Assembly (NCBI GenBank): GCA_028284105.1
Contig: JANQSK010000206.1
Location: forward strand, 1-10,911
DNA from: Anaerolineae bacterium
GTDB lineage: Bacteria; Chloroflexota; Anaerolineae; Promineifilales; Promineifilaceae
Direction: 5' to 3'
Length of the DNA: 10,911 nt
Below, piece by piece: positions 6,150 to 10,911 of this stretch. Below the pieces are notes generated by a model, which was not told the DNA's origin, did not search any database, and saw nothing but the letters and a program-made list of their open reading frames with translations. Position 1 is the first letter of the stretch. Each line of letters begins with the position of its first letter. The position numbers and the translations under genes were made by a program.

Positions 6150-6518
6150 TTAATTTAGCGAATGCAATCCCAACTTATTTCCCTCAGTGTCGATAAAGAG
6201 AGCAAAAAAGCCGCTTTCATCAGCATGAGGTGATTTAGGGACGATAATTTGGCCGCCGTTCTCCTCAACCTTGTCTAAAATCAGTTGAAGATCATCACCC
6301 CCATTGAGATAGAGTGTGACACCATTGGGTGATGGCGTAGACCCTTCACCTTGCATGATGACGCCAAAACTCAATTGGTCTTCACTAGGAAAAACGCCCA
6401 TTTGTAAGCCAGAGAATTCCATTTGCTCAATATGAATACCCAAAATGGCTTGATAAAAGGTGACTGCACGTGAAATATCGGTGGCTGGAATTTCAAAAAT
6501 GGAAACAAAACTGTTCAT
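6150..6518 (-). CDS. VOC-superfamily (glyoxalase/bleomycin-resistance fold) protein
   Basis: 122 aa, the usual length for a one-domain pair of beta-alpha-beta-beta-beta units. FEIPATDISRAVTFYQAILG (8-27) is the typical first unit, and GFFALFIDTEGNKLGLHS (103-120) the typical last strand carrying the Glu (112) that in many family members is a metal ligand. The central NGVTLYLNGGDDLQLILDKV (65-84) starts the second unit. Members are lyases, dioxygenases or binding proteins; which one cannot be told from sequence. GAGG (6529-6532) lies ten bases before the ATG. It stands 249 bases downstream of the AraC-family gene on the same strand, and AraC regulators of this subtype often neighbour VOC genes. 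A perfect 11-bp inverted repeat lies in its upstream region (6544-6592). Confidence 0.88.
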   Translation of the reverse strand: MNSFVSIFEIPATDISRAVTFYQAILGIHIEQMEFSGLQMGVFPSEDQLSFGVIMQGEGSTPSPNGVTLYLNGGDDLQLILDKVEENGGQIIVPKSPHADESGFFALFIDTEGNKLGLHSLN

Positions 6519-6543
6519 AATATTTATACCTCGCTTTTGCTTT

Positions 6544-6607
6544 GTGAACGGAAAAATATTGAAATAAATATCTTAATTAAGTTTCCGTTCACCTAAATCA
6601 TAGGTGA
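6544..6607. promoter_or_regulatory. Overlapping inverted repeats upstream of the VOC gene
   Basis: GTGAACGGAAA (6544-6554) and TTTCCGTTCAC (6582-6592) are perfect 11-bp arms around a 27-base AT-rich spacer. The second arm shares its TCAC with another perfect repeat, TCACCTA (6589-6595) and TAGGTGA (6601-6607), around AATCA. No T-run follows either arm, so a terminator is unlikely. The site lies 26 bases or more upstream of the VOC start and may be an operator, perhaps for the neighbouring AraC-family protein (inference). Confidence 0.45.
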
Positions 6608-6684
6608 TTAACAAGGTAGAAAATTGTAAAAATGCGACACGCACCTATTTAGATAACTTCAGCTTGGAATAATCTTGCCTTTTT

Positions 6685-6752
6685 GGACAGACTAGATTCT
6701 TCATTAGGCACTGCTTTGATCAAAAATTGCATTTGAGCCGTTCAGAATGACA
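6685..6752 (-). repeat. Interrupted copy of a common dispersed repeat
   Basis: On the minus strand, TGTCATTCTGAACGG (6752-6738) and GAAGAATCTAGTCTGTCC (6702-6685) are, from memory, the left and right halves of a repeat found widely in bacterial genomes as one stretch, GTCATTCTGAACG...GAAGAATC. Here about 35 unrelated bases separate them. It lies between the AraC stop and the VOC upstream region. The rest of 6608-6767 shows nothing else. Confidence 0.35.
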
Positions 6753-6767
6753 GATTTCAAATTCAGG

Positions 6768-7583
6768 TTACTTATAAAATAGTGATGAAAGCGCCATTTT
6801 CTCATCTGTTAAAAACGCTTTGGGGCTAACGCCAGTAAACTCCTTAAAGTCTTTTATAAAGTGAGCTTGGTCGTAATACTCATTTTCATAAGCAATGTTC
6901 GTCAAATTATCAGCCTCTTCATTGAGCACCATCTTCAAAGCAGCCTGCAATCGAATCACTTTCCCCAATTGCTTGGGGCTAATGCCGATCTGCTTGAGAA
7001 ACTTTCGCTCAAGCTGTCTTCTTTTTGAGTGGTCATTATTGAGAATTGTTTTAATTGGTGCGCCTCCCTTTGTGGATAAAAGGGTATCAATCGTTGTTTT
7101 CACAATCTGATCAATGGCTGACTGGTCATTTAATCTATCAAAAAGAAATGCTTCGATAATTTCAATGCGTTGCTCAGTGTCAGAGGCTTTAATGATGCTT
7201 GCTTCCAGCTCTTTTGCAGGAATTTCCCCAAACAGCCTATCGATGGGTGTTTCTTTATTGACTAAGTTGTTAATCGGTTCGTCTATAAAATTTGCAAAGC
7301 CATAAGGGTAAAAGGTGACGGCGAACGTATTCACATGTCCTACTGCTTCAATATAAAAGGGATATGTTCTTTGCCCAAGCACCATCGCACGAGGCTGTAG
7401 TATAAACTCATCTTCGGAAAGATATCGTTTAATATCATCACCTAGTATAAAAGCCATTTCGATACAGCCATCAGGGATGAGTTGCTGTTTTTGGGACGCT
7501 GCTTCGGCTGGCACTTCTAAGGTCCAATAAAAATTAACCAAAGCGTCTAAATCTGGGTGTGGTTGAAATGTTTGAAAATTCAT
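6768..7583 (-). CDS. AraC-family transcriptional regulator with DUF6597-type N-terminal domain
   Basis: 271 aa. The N-terminal half (1-110) has NFYWTLEVP (17-25) and QLIPDGCIEMAFILGD (34-49), the signature of the DUF6597 sensing domain seen in many AraC regulators. The C-terminal AraC-type double helix-turn-helix spans about 175-258: the first helix pair includes KRRQLERKFLKQIGISPKQL (187-206), and the second includes YDQAHFIKDFKEFTGVSPKAF (237-257), which is the canonical AraC signature. It should bind DNA as an activator or repressor; the ligand is not known. No clear Shine-Dalgarno precedes ATG 7583. The gene starts 19 bases downstream of the broken gene 7603-8051 on the same strand, so the two may share a transcript. 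The VOC gene downstream is a plausible target. Confidence 0.9.
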   Translation of the reverse strand: MNFQTFQPHPDLDALVNFYWTLEVPAEAASQKQQLIPDGCIEMAFILGDDIKRYLSEDEFILQPRAMVLGQRTYPFYIEAVGHVNTFAVTFYPYGFANFIDEPINNLVNKETPIDRLFGEIPAKELEASIIKASDTEQRIEIIEAFLFDRLNDQSAIDQIVKTTIDTLLSTKGGAPIKTILNNDHSKRRQLERKFLKQIGISPKQLGKVIRLQAALKMVLNEEADNLTNIAYENEYYDQAHFIKDFKEFTGVSPKAFLTDEKMALSSLFYK

Positions 7584-7602
7584 CTATTTGCTAAATTTTT
7601 CT

Positions 7603-8051
7603 CTAGAGGTAATCAAAAAGCTGGTTAAAGAGATCTCCATTGGCTCGCTTTCTTGTGTCGAATGTGCCATCAAACACATCATTGGGGATGTATGTAAACC
7701 CTTCTGACTTGATCGTATTAATGATCAGTTCAAGCTTAGAAGGAATGATCTTATGCTCATTCATGATAGCGACTAAATTGGCGAAGTGACTGATCCGAAT
7801 GCTTGGCCAAGCTATTGACTGTTCTCTTATTAAGCTATGAGGAATTGATATATCTGCCGAAAATGTCGCATCCTGAACACCTCCCCATTTTCCAGAGTAA
7901 ACGGCTCTTTTGAGATTTTGGATAGTTTGGCAACGAGGTCTTCTGCTTTTAATTTGTAGATTGTCCAATTAAAATTTGGTGGATTATATGCGAGTTGCGG
8001 GTTTAAAGACTGTAAATAAGCAAGGAGCTCTTCTCGGTTTTTATCCATCAT
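7603..8051 (-). pseudogene. Hypothetical gene split by a single-base frameshift
   Basis: Two overlapping minus-strand frames read as one protein. The upstream frame gives MMDKNREELLAYLQSLNPQ through PFTLENGEVFR. The downstream frame continues DATFSADISIPHSLIREQ through to DLFNQLFDYL. The frames join if one G is restored in the run at 7872-7873 (or one base is changed in the CCCC run 7883-7886), giving about 149 aa from ATG 8051, or 158 aa from TTG 8078. Without it, the upstream frame ends at 7830 after an unrelated tail, and the downstream frame has no good start. The total length is one base short of a multiple of three, which supports a one-base loss. This may be a real mutation or a sequencing error. 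The predicted protein is helical and soluble, and its family is not recognised. No convincing Shine-Dalgarno was seen. Confidence 0.6.
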
Positions 8052-8110
8052 CTTTTGCCAATTTTTATGGTAGGTCAAGACCTATTCAAATTACGGCCGT
8101 TTTCTAAATC

Positions 8111-8587
8111 CTACTCACCCTCTTGAATAATTTCTAAAGGGTCGCCGTTTCTATCGAAAGTGGTGCTTAAAGTATACCCGCCATAAGAACAATCCCCTTG
8201 CATCACCTCTTTGACTCTGCTCGATACCGTCAATTGATGCGTTTGACCTGCCATCAACGTGATTTCAACTTCTGCCGGATTATTAAAAGAATCGAAGTTG
8301 CCACTCATTGAATAGCTGTCAAAACCCGTATCGACTTCCACCCTCTCACTATTTCCAGCCTTGATGACAATCGTTTGTGTCAATAGGTTCGTGGGTGACT
8401 GCACTGGCTCAACCCATAACGGCTCAGGCGTTGCTGCTGGGCAGGGAAATGGGGTTGGCGTGCTCGTCGCGGTTGCTTGTTGGGTGGGTGTTGGCGTTTC
8501 AATCTGGTCATCCGTTTCAGGAGGATCTGGTTGGGTTGTGCAACTGATAAGAAAAATGGCTAATAAAATCACGAGAAACTTTTTCAT
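8111..8587 (-). CDS. Small lipoprotein with Thr/Pro-rich linker
   Basis: 158 aa. The signal has lipobox L13-I-S-C16 after a KK and hydrophobic core, so the mature protein is lipid-anchored outside the cytoplasmic membrane. Residues 17-55 are an extended linker rich in Thr, Pro and Ala (TPTPTQQATATSTPTPFP), a style very common in Chloroflexota secreted proteins. Residues 57-158 are beta-rich with two Cys (49 and about 132) and end in an acidic tail. No conserved domain is recognised. ATG 8587 is chosen because AGGAGG (8593-8598) lies five bases upstream. A GTG directly before it (8590) would be too close. It is divergent from the VOC gene at 8721, and its leader carries a strong hairpin. It contains no ACGGCCGT, though one lies just beyond its stop (8093-8100). 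Confidence 0.8.
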   Translation of the reverse strand: MKKFLVILLAIFLISCTTQPDPPETDDQIETPTPTQQATATSTPTPFPCPAATPEPLWVEPVQSPTNLLTQTIVIKAGNSERVEVDTGFDSYSMSGNFDSFNNPAEVEITLMAGQTHQLTVSSRVKEVMQGDCSYGGYTLSTTFDRNGDPLEIIQEGE

Positions 8588-8618
8588 CACACCCTCCTAA
8601 GGTGAGTACAGAATCTTC

Positions 8619-8649
8619 AAAAACCCTCCTGACAATACGGTGTCAGGAG
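8619..8649 (-). promoter_or_regulatory. Terminator-like hairpin in the leader of the lipoprotein gene
   Basis: On the minus strand, CTCCTGACA (8649-8641) and TGTCAGGAG (8634-8626) form a perfect 9-bp stem with a CCGTAT loop, followed by GG and TTTTT (8623-8619). This is the shape of an intrinsic terminator, yet it lies upstream of the start of the lipoprotein gene (8587), not after a gene. The 3' arm and the ribosome site share the same word AGGAGGG (8630-8624 and 8598-8592), so the 5' arm CTCCT could pair with either. An attenuator is possible. Confidence 0.45.
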
Positions 8650-8720
8650 CCCTATTTTACAGTGAGGTCAAGTTATGAGCGCATGAAGCGTTCAGCAAAA
8701 ATCACTTTTGGAGAATCATT

Positions 8721-9083
8721 ATGAAATATTCAAACAATTTTTTGGGTTTAATTTGCAACGATGTCCCTGCGTCAACACGTTACTACACCGATGTACTTGG
8801 CTTTGAACTGAATGAGTCGGAAAGTATCCCTGGCTTCTACTCCCAATTTGTGACTAAAGATGGCGCTCTGTTTGCATTAGTTGGTGGATTTGGCGTCGAA
8901 TTGGAGCTTGATCAGAATTTTGATACGGCTTTGGAAGTAGACGATGTTGATGCTATTTATGCAGAATGGAAAGAAAACGGTGTAGAGATTCTGACCGATG
9001 TGATTGAGATGCCATTTGGCCGCACCTTTCTTTCAAGAACGCCAGACAATCATATTTTGCGCGTTTTGCAGACAGCCGCTTAA
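8721..9083 (+). CDS. VOC-superfamily protein (glyoxalase fold)
   Basis: 120 aa, the standard one-domain length. FLGLICNDVPASTRYYTDVLGFEL (7-30) is the first beta-alpha unit, LEVDDVDAIYAEWKENGVEI (71-90) the helix of the second unit, and FGRTFLSRTPDNHILRVLQ (99-117) the closing strands; the common G-R-x-F-x(3)-P-D-x-H ending is present. The usual Glu ligand in the last strand is replaced by the H-I-L-R-V sequence, so metal binding is uncertain. GGAG (8710-8713) lies seven bases before the ATG. The gene is divergent from the lipoprotein gene and not part of the other VOC gene's neighbourhood. It shares little sequence with the VOC protein at 6150-6518, so it is not a recent duplicate. Substrate unknown. 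Confidence 0.88.
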   Translation: MKYSNNFLGLICNDVPASTRYYTDVLGFELNESESIPGFYSQFVTKDGALFALVGGFGVELELDQNFDTALEVDDVDAIYAEWKENGVEILTDVIEMPFGRTFLSRTPDNHILRVLQTAA

Positions 9084-9131
9084 TAGATAAGGAATGCCTT
9101 GCTACCAATTTCTGTCGTATCCGCTGGAACT

Positions 9132-9273
9132 GCTCTGTTGAAAACATATTTTTAGATAACAAAAACATTCAACTTGTCACCCCCGCGAAGGCGGGGTTCC
9201 ACTGGATGCCCGTCTACACGGGCATGACAGGCACAGGGGATAGTCATGCTTCTACCTATCTTTTCAACAGAGC
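9132..9273. mobile_element. MITE-like element with 13-bp perfect terminal inverted repeats
   Basis: GCTCTGTTGAAAA (9132-9144) and TTTTCAACAGAGC (9261-9273) are perfect inverted repeats bounding 142 bases with no coding capacity. The end sequence resembles, from memory, IS6-type termini (GGCTCTGTTGCAAA-like). No matching target duplication is seen in the eight bases on each side (CTGGAACT, TGCGAAGG). The block encloses one copy of the GCGAAGGCGGG hairpin repeat. Confidence 0.5.
9179..9228. repeat. GCGAAGGCGGGG hairpin repeat, copy A
   Basis: CCCCGC-GAAG-GCGGGG (9181-9196) is a 6-bp stem with a four-base loop. ATGCCCGT-CTAC-ACGGGCAT (9206-9225) is an 8-bp stem with a four-base loop, followed by GACA. 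The pair is the repeat unit and is matched by copy B. A further GCATGAC (9222-9228) pairs with GTCATGC (9243-9249). Confidence 0.75.
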
Positions 9274-9325
9274 TGCGAAGGCGGGTATCCATCACCCGTG
9301 GATTCCTGCCTTCGCAGGAATGACA
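9274..9325. repeat. GCGAAGGCGGG hairpin repeat, copy B
   Basis: This copy begins TGCGAAGGCGGGTATCC and ends with ATTCCTGC-CTTC-GCAGGAAT (9302-9321), a perfect 8-bp stem followed by GACA. It aligns with copy A over GCGAAGGCGGG...TGGAT...ATGACA and abuts the right inverted repeat of the 142-bp block. From memory, the GGATTCCTGCCTTCGCAGGAATGAC word is a widespread bacterial intergenic repeat. The remaining bases (9326-9373) show nothing else. Confidence 0.8.
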
Positions 9326-9373
9326 TCTGAATCGGGAACGCAGATTGTTATGTAATCGTGATTGGTATTTGGT

Positions 9374-10306
9374 TTAATCAGCGTGCTTTTCAACAATGCG
9401 CCGCCCCATTTGCAAGAGCCTTTTTCGCAAACGGGGTGGCGCAAGCAGGGTCATTTGATCTCCCCAGCCTAAGAGCCAAGGCGCGACCACACCCCATGAT
9501 GGCACACGATAGATCATCACAACGCCTTCAACGGTTGGCGCTTGCTCTCGAATAAATGAGGTGTGCTGCCGCTCACGCACCCAGCGCACCGCTTCGTGGT
9601 CAAAACGCACCACAATATCAAACTCCTCTTCTTTGTTGCTCAACCAATTGGCTTTTCTCGGTGTAAATGTTTCCTCGATCGTTTGATACTGATCAATACG
9701 GGCAAGGTTGAAGTTACGTACATCTTCTCGGAGACGGCAGTAGGCGGTGAGTATCCACGTATGATTGATCATCGCTAACTCGATGGGCTCGATCACGCGC
9801 TGGGTTTGGGTATTTCCTTTTAGGCTGTGATAAGTGATGTCTAGCGGCTGATTTTGGTGAATTGCCTGTTGAATGATGAGCAATTTCTGGTCATCAAAAT
9901 CAATCTGTGGTTTAGGAAGGGCATAAAAATGAAGTACGGCCGTTAATGCCTCAATCTCTTGTTTTTGACGATTGGGCAATATCGATTGGATTTTGTCTCG
10001 TGCACTTTCAGCCGATTTGCTGGTTACGCCGTCGACCGAAAATCCCATAAACATGGACAGTGCTAATGCCAAAGCGCGTGCTTCTTCAGGCGAAAACGTA
10101 ACGGGTGGCAAGTAATACCCATCCATTAAGCGATATCCCTCACCAGCAACACCATAAAGGGGCACACCAACTTGACAGAGGGCGTCGATATCTCGATAGA
10201 CGGTGCGCTCTGAAATCTCAAAACGCTCAGCCAAATCCTGTGCCCGAATCAGATCGCGGCTTTGAAACATGACCAAATAAGCCATTAATCGGTCAACACG
10301 TGTCAT
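9374..10306 (-). CDS. YafY-type HTH-WYL transcriptional regulator
   Basis: 310 aa, normal length. The N-terminal HTH_11 domain (5-58) has LAERFEISERTVYRDIDAL (25-43), the usual recognition-helix sequence. A linker helix region (70-130) leads to the WYL domain (about 142-213), with HTWILTAYCRLREDVRNFNL (182-201) followed by A-R-I. The eponymous Trp-Tyr-Leu is W184-I185-L186 here, a common variation, and the Arg residues that line the ligand pocket are present (R191, R193, R197, R203). The C-terminal WCX domain (229-305) is complete. WYL proteins usually sense nucleic acid or nucleotide ligands and repress; no target can be named. ATG 10306 has only a weak GGGA upstream. The gene starts 27 bases after the stop of the hypothetical gene on the same strand, so it is probably co-transcribed. 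Confidence 0.93.
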   Translation of the reverse strand: MTRVDRLMAYLVMFQSRDLIRAQDLAERFEISERTVYRDIDALCQVGVPLYGVAGEGYRLMDGYYLPPVTFSPEEARALALALSMFMGFSVDGVTSKSAESARDKIQSILPNRQKQEIEALTAVLHFYALPKPQIDFDDQKLLIIQQAIHQNQPLDITYHSLKGNTQTQRVIEPIELAMINHTWILTAYCRLREDVRNFNLARIDQYQTIEETFTPRKANWLSNKEEEFDIVVRFDHEAVRWVRERQHTSFIREQAPTVEGVVMIYRVPSWGVVAPWLLGWGDQMTLLAPPRLRKRLLQMGRRIVEKHAD

Positions 10307-10333
10307 CGTTTTATTCCCATTTCACGACTCTTT

Positions 10334-10894
10334 TCATTGAGGAACCAACTGCATGTGACCATCGCTGATTCGAATTTGGTAGGTTTCATGATTGAAGTCA
10401 ACCGCTTCAATATGATCGTCCTTTATTTCAAAACCCTCACTGAAAATATCTTTACCACTTTTATTCCAAACCAAATTGCCATTTCTGGTGAACCGTGAAA
10501 TATCGATTTCCCCATGCGTTAAGAGGCAATCTTCTGTTGGATAGTAATAGACGCCAAAGCATGTGGCAAAGTCTACTTTTTTCTGCCACTGTAACGTTAA
10601 AGAAGGAAGCTGCAGAGAACAAAGTCTATCTCCAACAGCGACATAAATATGATCTTTTACAATGATAGCTGAGCGAGAATGAATACCCGTTCTACCCCCT
10701 GATGCGGCAAGAATGCACGAGCGGACGATATGTTCACCTTCCAATAATCGGACTCCATGCTGTGTGGCAATATAGCCGTCATCACTTAGCACATATTCAA
10801 TATCATAGGTGCGATTATTATCGACCGATTGAAGCGTGTAAGTCGGCTCATTGACAAGAGATAAACTGTAATCAGCGTATTTCAAATTGAGCAT
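10334..10894 (-). CDS. Hypothetical protein, beta-rich, possibly beta-propeller-like
   Basis: 186 aa with no signal or membrane segment. Repeated beta-strand pairs are suggested by SAIIVKDHIYVAVGDRLCSL (75-94), HGEIDISRFTRNGNLVWNKS (127-146) and IKDDHIEAVDFNHETYQIRI (157-176); the G-x-L-V-W and D-H-I-x-x-x-D turns resemble PQQ- or WD-like blades. GGRTGIHSRSAI (66-77) and DFATCFGVYYYP (108-119) look like conserved blocks of a family I cannot name. The ATG lies only 17 bases from the window edge, and no Shine-Dalgarno is visible (CCGCCTAAA precedes it). It could therefore start further upstream, but the frame before it cannot be judged. It is followed after 27 bases by the WYL regulator. It has no ACGGCCGT. 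Confidence 0.75.
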   Translation of the reverse strand: MLNLKYADYSLSLVNEPTYTLQSVDNNRTYDIEYVLSDDGYIATQHGVRLLEGEHIVRSCILAASGGRTGIHSRSAIIVKDHIYVAVGDRLCSLQLPSLTLQWQKKVDFATCFGVYYYPTEDCLLTHGEIDISRFTRNGNLVWNKSGKDIFSEGFEIKDDHIEAVDFNHETYQIRISDGHMQLVPQ

Positions 10895-10911
10895 TTTAGG
10901 CGGGTATTTGG

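Larger units (their letters stand above)
862..9943. repeat. Highly iterated palindrome ACGGCCGT (12 copies)
   Basis: Exact copies start at 862, 1214, 1649, 2545, 3164, 4125, 4274, 4787, 6061, 6097, 8093 and 9936, with a one-base variant at 1070. Nine lie in genes and three in spacers. Six of the twelve extend to the 10-bp palindrome AACGGCCGTT. In genes they are read in different frames (for example as T-A-V, N-G-R and R-P-F). About 0.17 copies are expected by chance in a window this long. The motif contains CGGCCG. Confidence 0.95.

Noticed and set aside
6544..6592. Perfect 11-bp inverted repeat as a terminator of the AraC gene
   Set aside because: The loop is 27 bases and no T-run follows either arm.
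7603..7968. Downstream frame of the broken gene as a separate 121-aa protein
   Set aside because: Its first 30 residues are basic, Cys/Arg-rich and lie within the upstream frame, with no ribosome site; the protein-like part begins at the predicted frameshift.
6150..9083. The two VOC genes as a recent duplication
   Set aside because: They share only fold-level features; sequences differ throughout and they are on opposite strands with different neighbours.
1293..9325. Short repeats as a CRISPR array
   Set aside because: No set of three or more identical repeats with similar-length unique spacers exists; heptads have no spacers, and no cas gene is present.

Overview
The window reads as a piece of a Chloroflexota (Anaerolineae-like) chromosome of moderate GC. 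This is an inference from style, not from a marker gene. The clues are a lipoprotein with a Thr/Pro-rich linker after the lipid-attached Cys, a DesK/LiaS-like kinase with a NarL-type regulator, a WYL regulator, and many dispersed non-coding repeats. The strongest genome-wide signature is the palindrome ACGGCCGT. It occurs 12 times in 10.9 kb, against about 0.2 expected by chance, in all reading frames of genes and between genes, much like the cyanobacterial HIP1 element.

Left part (1-5338). The minus strand carries the 5' part of an amidohydrolase (cut by the window edge) and, upstream of it, three envelope genes: a polytopic membrane protein with a duplicated D-x3-H-x2-FG...H-LL-F motif (2148-3239), a lipoprotein with a C-terminal membrane anchor (1360-2022), and a secreted YtkA/FixH-like domain protein with a C-terminal anchor (673-1245). 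Facing away from these across a 240-base spacer is a two-component system: a six-TM HisKA_3 histidine kinase (3480-4685) overlapping a NarL-family response regulator (4682-5338) by ATGA. The kinase start has no Shine-Dalgarno, and an extended -10 box lies so close that its mRNA may be leaderless. The likely reading is an envelope sensor that controls the divergent envelope genes. The substrate or metal is unknown.

Middle part (5339-9083). This is AT-richer and looks like accessory DNA: an unrecognised 195-aa protein, a VOC (glyoxalase-fold) protein, an AraC-family regulator, a small gene broken by a single-base frameshift, a Thr/Pro-linker lipoprotein with a hairpin-bearing leader, and a second VOC protein. 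None of these coding regions contains ACGGCCGT, although the spacers between them do.

Right part (9084-10911). A 290-base spacer holds two copies of a GCGAAGGCGGG-type hairpin repeat. One copy lies inside a 142-bp block bounded by perfect 13-bp inverted repeats and looks like a non-autonomous (MITE-like) element. Then follow, on the minus strand, a YafY-type HTH-WYL regulator and, 27 bases upstream of it, a hypothetical gene that is probably co-transcribed with it.

No RNA gene, CRISPR array, transposase or origin was seen.
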